DNA of 64,000 nt from Caballeronia choica (GTDB taxonomy: Bacteria; Pseudomonadota; Gammaproteobacteria; Burkholderiales; Burkholderiaceae): assembly GCF_001544535.1 (NCBI RefSeq), contig NZ_FCON02000033.1, positions 1 to 64,000 on the forward strand, read 5' to 3'. How positions within the stretch are numbered: the stretch's first letter is position 1; the number at the start of each line of letters is the position of its first letter. Below the pieces are notes generated by a model. It did not search any database. It was given only the letters and a program-made list of their open reading frames with translations, and had not been told where the DNA came from. Both the position numbers and the translations under genes were made by a program. Below, piece after piece: positions 1 to 8,777 of this stretch.

Positions 1-458
1 CTGGTCCAGTGGCCGCCCGACGGGTCCGGGTTCAGGTTGATCGCGACGTTGCCGTACTCCTCCACGCACTTGACGAGCTCGGGGATGCAGGTGGCGATAT
101 CCACGCCCGGGCTTTGCGGCAGCATCGCGGCCGGAATGAAGTGGTCGGGGAACAGTTCGCTCACGCGGAAGCACAGCTCGTTGCAGATCGCCGCCCAGGT
201 GCTGGAGACCTGGAAGTCGCCGATGTGATGCGCCATGAAGCTTGCGCGCGGACTGAAGAGGGTGAGGTCAAGGCCGCGCTCGCGCATGAGCTTCAACTGA
301 TTGCTTTCGATCGACTCGCGCAGCTCGTCGTCGCTGATGTGCAGGTCGGACACCTTCGGCATCTCGGACGGGCTTTTGATGCCTGCAATCTGACGGTTGC
401 GCCATGTTTCCAGCGCCTTCGGCGCGGTGGTGTAGTGGCCGTGAATATCAATGATCAT
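1..458 (-). CDS. ligJ: 4-oxalomesaconate hydratase (LigJ-type amidohydrolase), partial
   Basis: N-terminal 152 residues; the rest lies beyond the left edge. The start MIIDIHGHYTTAPKALETWR, the internal FMAHHIGDFQVSSTWAAI and the INLNPDPSGGHWT stretch match LigJ-family metal-dependent amidohydrolases, which hydrate 4-oxalomesaconate in the gallate / protocatechuate 4,5-cleavage pathway. The HGH near residue 6 is the usual first metal-binding element of this TIM-barrel superfamily. A TGGGAG Shine-Dalgarno-like stretch precedes the ATG. It is the last visible gene of the gallate unit, 65 bp after the transporter gene. Pseudomonas putida uses an unrelated (PIG-L-like) GalB for this step, so this cluster follows the sphingomonad-type solution. 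Confidence 0.9.
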   Translation of the reverse strand, partial: MIIDIHGHYTTAPKALETWRNRQIAGIKSPSEMPKVSDLHISDDELRESIESNQLKLMRERGLDLTLFSPRASFMAHHIGDFQVSSTWAAICNELCFRVSELFPDHFIPAAMLPQSPGVDIATCIPELVKCVEEYGNVAINLNPDPSGGHWT

Positions 459-523
459 CGTCGCTCCCAAGTACTCGTTCGATTATCGGCGCGATGGGGC
501 GAGTGCCATGCGCGCCGACTTCC

Positions 524-1873
524 CTAGTGTGCCGCCGTCGGCTGCGGCGCCGGCTCGCCGGTCCGCACGCGCTGGGCAAGCAGGATTGCAAAAGCGGCGA
601 GCGTCGCGGGGACAGCCAGCATCGCGAGGATCGCGCCAAACTGCCATCCGAGCCCGAGCAGCGCCCCGCCGATAGCCGAGCCGAAGATGCTGCCGAAGCG
701 GCCCATGCCGAGCATCCAGCTCACGCCGGTTGCGCGGGCCACTGTCGGATAGCGGCCCGGTGCAAAGGCATTCAACCCGGTCTGCGCGCCGCTCATGCAA
801 AAGCCCGCGCAGAACACCAGCAGCGTCAGCGATGAAGACAGCGCGCCGATCCATCCCAGGGCGAGCACGCACAGCCCACCGCCGAGATAAGCCGCACTGA
901 TGACGGGTGCCGGCCGGACCTTGTCCATCGCCCAGCCGACGAGAATCGCGCCGATCGTTCCGCCGATCTGGAACATGGCCGTCACGTTGGCCGCCGAGGT
1001 GACCGTCAGCCCGGCGTCCTTCATCAAAGTGGGCAGCCAGCCGGTCAGCAGATAAATGACGAGCAGCCCCATGAAGTACGTGACCCAGAGCGCCGCGGTC
1101 ATCAGGCCGTAGCCTTGCGAGAACAGCACGCCGATGGGCTTGCGCGTCGGCAATGGCGGTTCGTTGGAGACGAAGACCTCGTCGCCGGCGAAACGCGCAC
1201 CGCACACGCGGCCGAGCACCGCGCCGATCCGCGCGGACGGTGCGCCACGCACCGCGAGCAGCCGCGCCGACTCCGGCAGCAGCCAGATTTGCAGCGGGAT
1301 CAGTGCGAGCGGCAACGCGCCGCCGAAGATCAGCACCGAACGCCAGCCATGCTCGGGAATCAGCCAGCCGGCAGCAAAGCCGATCAGCGCCGAACCGAGG
1401 TTGAAGCCAGTGAACATGATCGTGATCATCAACGAACGCTTGCGCTGAGGCGCGTACTCCGAGAGCAGCGTCGTCGTGTTGGGCATCGCGGCGCCGAGGC
1501 CGATGCCGGTCATCAGCCGCAACACGGCCATCGCCGTCGGCGAGTGAGTGAACGCGGTTGCGATCGTGAACACACCGAAGAGGAACACCGACGTAATCAG
1601 CACCCACTTGCGCCCGATACGATCCGAAGCCGGACCGGCCGCGAGCGCGCCGATCACGAGACCAATCGGCGCCGCGCTCATCACCAGACCGAACGCGGGG
1701 CGCGAGATCGCCCAGTCGTGGATGATCGAGGGCGCCACGAACCCCATGATCGCCACGTCCATGCCGTCGGCGGTGACCACGAGGAAACACAGCGCCACCA
1801 GCAGCCACTGGTATGGCGCGATGGGCCGCTCGTCAATGAAGGCCTTGATATCGATCGATCTACCTCTGTTCAT
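524..1873 (-). CDS. galT: MFS aromatic acid:H+ symporter (gallate transporter candidate)
   Basis: 449 residues with twelve predicted membrane segments, the AAHS family (PcaK/BenK/GalT). Visible signatures are the DGMDVAIMGFVAPSI stretch in TM1 (the D-G-x-D motif of aromatic-acid carriers), ASDRIGRKW in loop 2-3, and the PESARLL motif after TM6. A good ribosome site (AGGAGAAAACGG) precedes the ATG. It lies between the gallate dioxygenase and the LigJ-type hydratase on the same strand, so uptake of gallate or a related hydroxybenzoate is the natural inference. The family call is firm; the substrate rests on context only. Confidence 0.85.
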   Translation of the reverse strand: MNRGRSIDIKAFIDERPIAPYQWLLVALCFLVVTADGMDVAIMGFVAPSIIHDWAISRPAFGLVMSAAPIGLVIGALAAGPASDRIGRKWVLITSVFLFGVFTIATAFTHSPTAMAVLRLMTGIGLGAAMPNTTTLLSEYAPQRKRSLMITIMFTGFNLGSALIGFAAGWLIPEHGWRSVLIFGGALPLALIPLQIWLLPESARLLAVRGAPSARIGAVLGRVCGARFAGDEVFVSNEPPLPTRKPIGVLFSQGYGLMTAALWVTYFMGLLVIYLLTGWLPTLMKDAGLTVTSAANVTAMFQIGGTIGAILVGWAMDKVRPAPVISAAYLGGGLCVLALGWIGALSSSLTLLVFCAGFCMSGAQTGLNAFAPGRYPTVARATGVSWMLGMGRFGSIFGSAIGGALLGLGWQFGAILAMLAVPATLAAFAILLAQRVRTGEPAPQPTAAH

Positions 1874-1977
1874 CCGTTTTCTCCTGTCTCCTGCTTCCGT
1901 GTTCTTGCGTGACCGCCGTCGTCGTTCCCGCCGCGCGAAGCGTCTGGCGAGCGTCGACCGCAGCGGCCGGCCGGTTG

Positions 1978-3279
1978 TCAGCGCTTGCCTTTTTCCGCAC
2001 TGTCCCAGTTGAGCTTTCCGGCGCCCTTGCCCGCAACCGAATACAGCGCACCGGGCGCATTGCGCGTGCGCTGGAAGTCTTCCAGCGACTGCCCGCGCAT
2101 GGCGGCGTAGATATGCAGGTTCGACACGCCCGTCACCGCGCCGAGCTTCTCGAGCATGAAGAAGATGACGCCGTAGTGCAGCAGGCCGCGCCAGTCGCGC
2201 CGGCGAATCAGGTCGCGTTCTTCGTCGGTCAGTCCGGCCGCCTCGAAGCTCGCCTCGGGATCGGCCATGAAGGCTTCCCGATGCGCCGGCTCGACCATGC
2301 GGTGCAGGTAGTCGTTGATCCGATAGGCCCGCACGGCGAGTTCGATCGAGAAGGGATACGTGCCGTCGAGCTTCTCGACATCCGTCAGTTGAACCGCCAT
2401 CCGCTGCCGGTGACGCTCGACGATCGAAGGCTTCGTCTCAGCCTCTTCGCCTTCGTAGATGGCGGTCGCGATGCCTGCCATCGACGGCAGGTAGTAGCTG
2501 CGGTGCTTGCACACGACGTGGTTCGACAGCGCGCCGCGCATCGTGAGCCACATCACGACTTCCGCGCCTTCGTAGCCGCCCAGTTCCGCGTATTCGGCGA
2601 TCGTCATGTCGGCGAGTTGCTCGGGATCGCGCTCGAAGAGATCGAGAAAACGGTGATCCCATTCCGTGTTGTTGAAGCCGGCGCGCTCGCCATGCACCTG
2701 ATGCGACAGGCCGCCGGTCGCGAGGATCGCGACCTTGAGGTCCTCCGGATAGCTTTCGATTGCGCGCCTCAGTGCCTGGCCGAGCTTGTAGAAGCGTCGC
2801 GCACTCGGGACCGGCAATTGCAGCACGCCCATTTGCAGCGGCACGAGTTTGACGGGCCACTCCGGCTTGTGCGGGCACAGCATCGACAACGGCGAAAAGC
2901 AGCCGTGGTCGAGCGCCTTGTTCTGGAAGAAGGACATGTCGAACTCATCGGTCATCAACGACGTGCCGATGTGCGCGGCCAGTGCCGGATGCCCCTTGAT
3001 CGGCGGCAGATCGCGGGCGCCACCGCCCTCGTCCGCGACGTGCCACTCCGGCCCGACCCCCAGCGTGAACGCCGAATAGTGGTCGAAGAAGAACGAGGTG
3101 ACGTGATCGTTGTAGATCGTCAGGATCACGTCCGGCTTCTTCTCGGCGAGCCAGTCGGCCACCGGGGCGAAGTTCTCGAAGATGGGTGCCCAGACGGGGT
3201 CGTCGCGCTTGTTCTTGTCGAACGCAAAGCCGATGGTGGGCGTGTGCGAGGCGGCGATGCCTCCGATGATCCGTGCCAT
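1978..3279 (-). CDS. galA: gallate dioxygenase (fused LigB + LigA type extradiol dioxygenase)
   Basis: 433 residues. It opens the aromatic ring of gallate using Fe(II), giving the 4-oxalomesaconate-pathway intermediate. The N-terminal ~280 residues are LigB-like (beta subunit of protocatechuate 4,5-dioxygenase) and the C-terminal ~130 residues, including LHYGVIFFMLEKLGAVTG, are LigA-like (alpha subunit). This one-chain fusion is typical of DesB/GalA gallate dioxygenases. Candidate iron ligands are visible at His12 (ASHTP), His59 (YNDHV) and Glu240, with the catalytic His193 in GGLSHQVHG. A strong AAGGAG lies before the ATG. It is the first gene of the unit galA-transporter-ligJ. Confidence 0.92.
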   Translation of the reverse strand: MARIIGGIAASHTPTIGFAFDKNKRDDPVWAPIFENFAPVADWLAEKKPDVILTIYNDHVTSFFFDHYSAFTLGVGPEWHVADEGGGARDLPPIKGHPALAAHIGTSLMTDEFDMSFFQNKALDHGCFSPLSMLCPHKPEWPVKLVPLQMGVLQLPVPSARRFYKLGQALRRAIESYPEDLKVAILATGGLSHQVHGERAGFNNTEWDHRFLDLFERDPEQLADMTIAEYAELGGYEGAEVVMWLTMRGALSNHVVCKHRSYYLPSMAGIATAIYEGEEAETKPSIVERHRQRMAVQLTDVEKLDGTYPFSIELAVRAYRINDYLHRMVEPAHREAFMADPEASFEAAGLTDEERDLIRRRDWRGLLHYGVIFFMLEKLGAVTGVSNLHIYAAMRGQSLEDFQRTRNAPGALYSVAGKGAGKLNWDSAEKGKR

Positions 3280-3510
3280 GCCTGTACTCCTTCAAAGATT
3301 TTTTGATCCGCGACACAAGCGTCTTGCGCCTGACGGGTGCAGCGGCGCTGCGTTTCCCATGACGTGAGAGCCTCGCAATCCGCGCGCCGCGCTGGCTCTG
3401 CGCCGAAGCCGTTCACTCCGCCTGAAAGACGTCCGCGCGGAAACCAGGATTGTCTTACCGGATGGCTGGATAGGCCCTCATGAAGCGCCATCCAAAGCCA
3501 TCTGAATTGT

Positions 3511-4068
3511 TTATCGGGCGTACATACGGGGCGTGGCCGGCGCCAGCATTTTCTTCACGATCAGGACAAGCGGAACCGTGAAGCAGAAATGAGACATGAA
3601 CCCGCCGATGATCACGATCGGGTCGTAGTAGTTCGGGTGATTCGTGGAGGCGATCATGATCGCCACGTGCATCACGATCCACGCGAACATCGCGTAGAAC
3701 AGGGCCACGAAGGTCGCTTCGTAGCCGCGCCGGCGGAAGGAAGGCCAGATCATGGCGAACAGGACACCCCAGCCGATCGCGAAGACAAAGTGGATGCCGG
3801 TGCCGATCACATACGCCCACACCCCGATCGATTCCTGGAAAGCCTTGCCGAAAACCAGCCCTGTGGCATTGCGCGGGATGCCGGCGAGGGGCATCAGATG
3901 TTGTGCGCCGACCCAGATGAGGGCTTCGTAGATCCAGATGATCATGGCTCCCGCCAGGCCACCGGCGACGCCGGCGCGAACGATCGCGTGAAGGTTTGGC
4001 CTGGTCGATTCCGTCGACGTCACGCCGTGGTTGAACTTGCTGCCGCTCGTGCTGAGATTGCTGCCCAT
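3511..4068 (-). CDS. predicted four-helix inner membrane protein
   Basis: 185 residues from the ATG with the best ribosome site (AAGGAGCGGATCA); an in-frame ATG 51 bp upstream has none. Four hydrophobic segments are visible (around AGVAGGLAGAMIIWIYEALI, VIGTGIHFVFAIGWGVLF, FYAMFAWIVMHVAIMI and the C-terminal FTVPLVLIVKKML), with conserved-looking His residues inside helices. The topology and the GIHFVFAIGWGV element resemble the YagU/DUF1440-like small membrane proteins, but this is only suggestive. It is monocistronic, and no function is assigned. Confidence 0.7.
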   Translation of the reverse strand: MGSNLSTSGSKFNHGVTSTESTRPNLHAIVRAGVAGGLAGAMIIWIYEALIWVGAQHLMPLAGIPRNATGLVFGKAFQESIGVWAYVIGTGIHFVFAIGWGVLFAMIWPSFRRRGYEATFVALFYAMFAWIVMHVAIMIASTNHPNYYDPIVIIGGFMSHFCFTVPLVLIVKKMLAPATPRMYAR

Positions 4069-4368
4069 TGATCCGCTCCTTGAGTTACCTGTCCGTCGCA
4101 TGGGACAGAAGGTATTCAAGGGAGCATGTGAGACAAAGGGAGGGTTAACCAGATGGGATAGCGGAAATGTTCGCGTTTTCGCTATTTTCGAGTATCGGAC
4201 GGGACGATCTGAATTCGCTTGAGGGCCCGCTGGATAAGGCTGAATCGCGGTATCGTCAGCGTGTCAGGAGTGGCCTTGGAGAGCGCACCGATAGAATGAC
4301 CGATAAATGAATCAGATAGGGCAAGTGAGAAGTCGCAAGAGGGGTCGCTGGCGCATCGGGTTCGGGCT
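4069..4368. other. intergenic region, nothing recognised
   Basis: About 300 bp between two minus-strand genes. It should hold the promoter of the membrane protein ending at 3511. No hairpin with a T run, repeat or credible ORF was found. Confidence 0.5.
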
Positions 4369-5052
4369 TCAAACGGTCTCAACGTCGCCACTGTCCTCCG
4401 CCCCACTCCCGCCGTCGGAGCCTCGCGCAGGCCGCCTCACGGCTCTCACCTTCCCACTGTTTCCGCCTCCGCAGTAAAACCGGTCGCCGCCATCGGACTC
4501 CAGCCCCGACACGCCGACTCCCGCCGGCATATCGATCTGCTCCAGCACCTCTCCCGTCCGCGGATCGACCCGCCGCAAATCGCTGGCGTCATCCTCCCAG
4601 GTGCCGTGCCAGAGTTCACCGTCGACCCACGTGACCCCGGTCACAAACCGGCTCGACTCGACCGTGCGCAGAATCGCCCCGGTCCCCGGATCGACCTGAT
4701 GAATCTTCCGGTCCCGATAGTGCCCGACCCAAAGCGTTCCTTCGGCCCACGTAAGCCCCGAGACGCCGCCACCTGGCGCGGGTATCGTCGCGAGCACGCG
4801 ACCGCTTGTCGGATCGATCTTCTGGATGCGATCCCCGGCGATCTGAAACAGGTGCTGGCCGTCGAAGGCCGTGCCCGCATCCGCGGCGACATCGATCGAG
4901 CGCAGCGTCTTTCCGCTTGCCGGATCGAGGGCGTTCAGCTTGTCTCCGGAAGCGAACCACACAACCTCGCCGTCATAGGTGACGCCAGCCACGTGGTCGA
5001 CGCCCGGAAAGGGTCCATATTCACTGACGATTTCGGCCGCTGATCGATTCAT
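4369..5052 (-). CDS. cytoplasmic beta-propeller protein (YncE / glutamine-cyclotransferase-like fold)
   Basis: 227 residues built from repeats of the form VTYDGEVVWFASGDKLNALDPASGK, LTWAEGTLWVGHYRDRKIHQVDPGTG and VTWVDGELWHGTWEDDASDLRRVDPRTGE, each ending in D-P-x-(S/T)-G. This is the repeat unit of small beta-propellers of the YncE, SMP-30 or glutamine cyclotransferase type. No signal peptide is visible, so it probably acts in the cytoplasm. The C-terminal ~25 residues (rich in Arg, Gly, Ser, Asp) look disordered. It lies 30 bp downstream of the HTH regulator on the same strand and the two are probably co-transcribed. The ligand is unknown. Confidence 0.75.
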   Translation of the reverse strand: MNRSAAEIVSEYGPFPGVDHVAGVTYDGEVVWFASGDKLNALDPASGKTLRSIDVAADAGTAFDGQHLFQIAGDRIQKIDPTSGRVLATIPAPGGGVSGLTWAEGTLWVGHYRDRKIHQVDPGTGAILRTVESSRFVTGVTWVDGELWHGTWEDDASDLRRVDPRTGEVLEQIDMPAGVGVSGLESDGGDRFYCGGGNSGKVRAVRRPARGSDGGSGAEDSGDVETV

Positions 5053-5082
5053 GGTTCCATCCTGGTCGCTCGTAGCGCAATC

Positions 5083-6342
5083 CTAGTCCTCCCGCAGTGG
5101 CGCGGGGAGTAACAAGGTCGTCGTGAATCCCGGCACGGGCGCGGTCATCCAGCGGCGGGCGCGCCCGCGGCCAAACGACTGCGCCCGGCCGGCCCCCGCA
5201 AGCGAATCGAGTGCGCGCTGCACGGTGCGCTGGCTGGCGCCGAGCGCAAGCGCCAGGGCCGAACTGGACCACGATTCGCCGTCGTCGAGAATGGCGAGCA
5301 CTGCCGCATGTTCCTCGTCGACAGGCCGCGCCAGCACGACCACCTCGCGTGCATCGTGCGGCACGAGCGCAAAACCACGCTTGGTCGCGCTCACGCCGGC
5401 CACCGGCTTGAGCATCGTGCGCAGCCGGCCGATTTCGACACGCAAGCGCGCGCGATGCGATTCGTCGGCGTGCTTCGCCCGGAAGGCGCGTGCGACGAGC
5501 GTGTTCCTCGGCACGTCCGATGGCCACGCTTCACCCAGCGCGCGAGCAAGCGCGAACAGAACCGGGCGCGTCGCGAGCGATACCGCCGTGCGCGCGTCAC
5601 GCACGACATGACGGCACGCGTCGACGACGAACGCCTTCGACTCCAGCAACGTTTCGACCTCGTCGAGCAGCAAAAGACGCTCCTCGCCTCGCGCAATCAG
5701 GCGCGCCGCGGGCATGTCCAAAACGACGGATGCGTTTTCGACTTCCGCCATCAGTGCGGGGATGCCGGCATGGCGCGCGGCGCGTCCGGCCCGCGTGAGC
5801 GCGGCACGCGCCGGTTGCGCGCGCAGGCGTCGTATCGCGATCCCCGCGACGACCAGTTCATGGGCCGCCCTCGACGCTGGCGGGAAAGGTGCGGGGTCGA
5901 GTTCGGCGAGCGCACGCTCGGCCTCGTCGATCCGACCGATCAGCAGCAGGCGCCGGATCTCCAGATGCCGGGCATGGGCGGCATTCATCCGGTCGCCGTG
6001 CGCTTCGAGCGTCGCCCGCGCGGCGGCGAGCGCCGTCGCAGGCCAGCCGAGGTCGCGCGAGACGAGCGCGATCTCGGCCTCAGCGACCACACATCGCGCG
6101 CGCGCCACGGCCTCTTTCGGACCAAAGGCGCGTGCCGCACTGCGCACGAGCGCCTTCGCTCTAACGAGATCACCCAGTTGCGCCATCGCGATGCCGCGAA
6201 GCGCGAGTGCAGGCGCGTCGTCGCGCAAGGCGACATGGTTGAGCGCGCCGAGCGGGTCTCCCGCAGCGAGCGCGAGCGCTGCAGCCGTGATCAGCGAGTC
6301 CATGGCCGAATCGAATCCCGCCACACTTGTCACTCCCAGCAT
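5083..6342 (-). CDS. TPR-like helical regulator with C-terminal HTH
   Basis: 419 residues; an in-frame ATG at 6303 is an alternative start. The N-terminal ~250 residues are Ala-rich amphipathic helices resembling TPR/HAT-type solenoids. The C-terminal part holds a helix-turn-helix (about residues 345-395: AAVLAILDDGESWSSSALALALGASQRTVQRALDSL), which fits a DeoR/MarR-like winged helix. The region around VARAFRAKHADESHRARLRVEIGRLR may be a second DNA-binding or OmpR-like segment. It precedes the propeller gene by 30 bp and probably controls it. No ligand domain could be named. Confidence 0.65.
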   Translation of the reverse strand: MLGVTSVAGFDSAMDSLITAAALALAAGDPLGALNHVALRDDAPALALRGIAMAQLGDLVRAKALVRSAARAFGPKEAVARARCVVAEAEIALVSRDLGWPATALAAARATLEAHGDRMNAAHARHLEIRRLLLIGRIDEAERALAELDPAPFPPASRAAHELVVAGIAIRRLRAQPARAALTRAGRAARHAGIPALMAEVENASVVLDMPAARLIARGEERLLLLDEVETLLESKAFVVDACRHVVRDARTAVSLATRPVLFALARALGEAWPSDVPRNTLVARAFRAKHADESHRARLRVEIGRLRTMLKPVAGVSATKRGFALVPHDAREVVVLARPVDEEHAAVLAILDDGESWSSSALALALGASQRTVQRALDSLAGAGRAQSFGRGRARRWMTAPVPGFTTTLLLPAPLRED

Positions 6343-6419
6343 CCGATGTCCGGTCCTAATCTATCACGACGTTGCATCGGAACAGGAACGAGCGGCGCAG
6401 GAGCCTGACGGAGACAAGC

Positions 6420-7286
6420 ATGACGAATACGACCAGCACTGAGCCACACCGCGGATGTCATTGGCGCAACCAGGAGACGGGAGGATCCGCAAGCATGGCT
6501 TCCGGACGGGCTTCCCGGCGGGTCTTCCTCGGCGTCTCGGTGGTGCTCTTCACCGGCGCCGTGGCGCTGACGATCGTCTGGTGCGCGTCCATGCAGGCGA
6601 TGGGCGAGATGCCGATGCCCGGCGGCTGGACCATGTCGATGATGTGGATACGGATGTGCGGACCGACCTGGTTCCGCGCCTGGGCGTCGTTTGTCGGCAT
6701 GTGGGTCGTGATGATGGTGGCGATGATGATGCCTTCGCTCGTGCCGATGCTGTGGCGTTATCGGCAGGCTGTCGGCGGGACGGGCGAGGCTCGCTTGAGC
6801 CGGCTGACCGCAGTGGTGGGCATCGCGTACTTCGCCGTGTGGACCGTGCCTGGAATGGCCGCGTATCCGCTGGGCGTCGCGCTGGCAACGGCCGAGATGC
6901 AGTGGCCGGCGTTCGCGCGCGCCATTCCGATCGCAGCGGGTATCGTTGTCCTGATCGGCGGCGCGCTCCAGTTCACAGCGTGGAAGGCGCAACATCTCGC
7001 GTGCTGCCGGCAGTCACCGGAGCGCGGCCGCGCGCTGCGGGCGGACGCCGTCACCGCGTGGCGACACGGCCTTCGTCTCGGCGTTCACTGCGGCTACTGC
7101 TGCGCGGGGCTGACGGCGGCCTTTCTCGTCACCGGGGTCATGGACCTGCGCGCGATGGCTGCGGTAACGGCGGCTATCGCGTTCGAACGTCTCGCACCGG
7201 ATGGTGGGCGCATCGCGCGAGTCATCGGAGCCGTCGTCGTTGGCGTGGGGCTGCTCTTGATCGCGCGAGCGGTCGGGCCAGGCTGA
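6420..7286 (+). CDS. DUF2182 predicted metal-binding membrane protein (copy 1)
   Basis: 288 residues from the ATG preceded by GGAG; an in-frame ATG at 6372 lacks a ribosome site. The protein has about six membrane segments and the Met-rich WVVMMVAMMMPSLVPML helix that marks DUF2182 (COG5486). Near the C-terminus the VHCGYCCAG sequence gives the family's His/Cys cluster, thought to bind metal. It diverges from the HTH/propeller pair, with start codons about 80 bp apart. A second family member lies at 18115-18915. The function of the family is not established. Confidence 0.85.
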   Translation: MTNTTSTEPHRGCHWRNQETGGSASMASGRASRRVFLGVSVVLFTGAVALTIVWCASMQAMGEMPMPGGWTMSMMWIRMCGPTWFRAWASFVGMWVVMMVAMMMPSLVPMLWRYRQAVGGTGEARLSRLTAVVGIAYFAVWTVPGMAAYPLGVALATAEMQWPAFARAIPIAAGIVVLIGGALQFTAWKAQHLACCRQSPERGRALRADAVTAWRHGLRLGVHCGYCCAGLTAAFLVTGVMDLRAMAAVTAAIAFERLAPDGGRIARVIGAVVVGVGLLLIARAVGPG

Positions 7287-7388
7287 CGCATCCGGCGACG
7301 CGTTCGCGACGTCCCTCGCGCGATGGGTCTTCGCCAAAAAACCAAGCCATTGGCCTGTTACGCCTGTACCCCTTCCCCGCCAGCAATC

Positions 7389-8060
7389 TCAATCCGCATA
7401 GTCGTACTTGCCGCCTCGCTCGAGCGCGCGCTGGTACGCGGGTCGCGCATGAATGCGCTCCAGAAACGCGCGGACATGCGGCAGTTCCTTCGCGCCGGCC
7501 CGCTTGCTCGCAGCTTCGAGCGGAAAGCTCATCTGCACGTCCGCGGCGGTGAACTGGTCGCCCACGAACCACTCCGACTTCGAAAGCTCGCGCTCGATGT
7601 AGCCGAAATGCAGCTTGAGCTGCGGATCGATGAAGCTGCTTTGCATCGTCGCAGCGATGCGGCGCGCGACCGGCCTCACGAAGAACGGCATCCGCGCACT
7701 TCCGATGCGCCGCGCGACGAGCTTGAGCAACAGCGGCGGCATCGCCGAGCCTTCCGCGTAGTGCATCCAGTAGCTGTAGCGCACGCGCTCGGGCGAGACG
7801 CCATGCGGTGGCGAGAAGCGTCCCTGTCCGTAGCGCTCGACGAGATACTCGATGATCGCGCCGGATTCGGCGATCGTCATGCCGTCGTCGGTAATGACGG
7901 GCGACTTGCCGAGCGGATGCACGGCGCGCAGTTCGGCGGGCGCGAGCATCGTGTTCGGGTCGCGCTGATAGCGCTTCAATTCATAGTCGACGCCGAGTTC
8001 TTCCAGCATCCAGAGCACACGTTGCGAGCGGGAATTGTTGAGATGGTGGACAGTGAGCAT
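7389..8060 (-). CDS. glutathione S-transferase
   Basis: 223 residues starting at MLTVHHLNNSRSQRVLWMLE; an in-frame ATG 75 bp upstream adds a tail not typical of the family. The N-terminal thioredoxin-like domain has the Ser in NNSRSQR (residues 8-14) positioned as the usual catalytic residue of bacterial GSTs, the cis-Pro in LGKSPVI and ESGAIIEYLVERYG for glutathione binding. The C-terminal helical domain has FVGDQFTAADVQMSFPLE, the N-capping box. It is convergent with the DUF2182 gene. Its substrate is unknown. Confidence 0.9.
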   Translation of the reverse strand: MLTVHHLNNSRSQRVLWMLEELGVDYELKRYQRDPNTMLAPAELRAVHPLGKSPVITDDGMTIAESGAIIEYLVERYGQGRFSPPHGVSPERVRYSYWMHYAEGSAMPPLLLKLVARRIGSARMPFFVRPVARRIAATMQSSFIDPQLKLHFGYIERELSKSEWFVGDQFTAADVQMSFPLEAASKRAGAKELPHVRAFLERIHARPAYQRALERGGKYDYAD

Positions 8061-8293
8061 GGCGGATGAGTTTTTGTCGCCTGAAAGTGCGCCGGGAAAG
8101 GGGTGGGAATCATTGCGCGAAATGTTTCCTGACATCCGGGAAGGAACACACGCACGCTATTTATACATGTATATCGAGGCGCGGCTATGGGGTTGGTCGA
8201 GAAAAATGGGGAAGTCAACGCCTGTCGAAAGCGCGAGTGCGCTTGCGTCGTTAATCTAAAGTCGTTATTGCGACGGCACTGACAAAGGTTGGC

Positions 8294-8372
8294 GTGGGGC
8301 CGCGGTCCCTGTTTTCCTGGACGTCAAAGCAGGTCCAGCGCGCCTCGACGGCGGCCGGGGGACCGCGGCCCA
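8294..8372. other. imperfect long inverted repeat with internal hairpin
   Basis: The arm GTGGGGCCGCGGTCCC (8294-8309) is complementary to GGGACCGCGGCCCAC (8358-8372) apart from one bulged base. The loop itself contains CTGGAC...GTCCAG. It lies in the 435-bp gap between the GST and the DUF4148 gene, outside any ORF. It could be a structured transcript, a terminator-like element or a remnant of a mobile repeat; no T run follows it. Confidence 0.5.
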
Positions 8373-8408
8373 CATCAGGAATATCTGCCAGGCGCACAAA
8401 AGACAAAC

Positions 8409-8450
8409 GGCTGAGGCTTCCCACCCAATGAAGACGGGGAAGCCTCAGCC
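8409..8450 (-). terminator. Rho-independent terminator of the DUF4148 gene
   Basis: A perfect 14-bp stem (GGCTGAGGCTTCCC / GGGAAGCCTCAGCC) with a 14-nt loop. On the minus strand it is followed by GTTTGTCTTTT, a good T tract. It lies 45 bp past the DUF4148 stop codon. Confidence 0.8.
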
Positions 8451-8495
8451 GCAAATTGCGCGATTTTCGAAAATGGGGCGCCCTAGCGCCCGATA

Positions 8496-8777
8496 TTACA
8501 GACCACCTGCCGTGCCCGCACGCGACGTTTCGTCAGCCGCGCCGCCGTATCCCGAAACAGCGGCCTGGTTGGCGTTCTGGGCCGCGACTTTCGCTTGAGC
8601 GGCCTGGATGTTCTCGGGGTAGTGAATCCAGTCGTGCGGGTCGTAGCCGGCTTTTTCGAGCTGCGCCAGTTCGGCGCGCACCTGCGCCCGGCTTACCGAC
8701 TGACTCGACTGTGCAAACGATGCAACCGGCGCTGCGATAAGGGCAGCAATCAGGATCGCCCTGGTGAACGACTTCAT
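8496..8777 (-). CDS. exported DUF4148 small protein
   Basis: 93 residues starting at MKSFTRAILIAALIAAPVAS; GAGGT lies just upstream. A clear signal peptide with cleavage after ASFA is followed by VSRAQVRAELAQLEKAGYDP, the core motif of DUF4148, a periplasmic family expanded in Burkholderiaceae. The gene is monocistronic and ends in a strong terminator. The function is unknown. Confidence 0.88.
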   Translation of the reverse strand: MKSFTRAILIAALIAAPVASFAQSSQSVSRAQVRAELAQLEKAGYDPHDWIHYPENIQAAQAKVAAQNANQAAVSGYGGAADETSRAGTAGGL

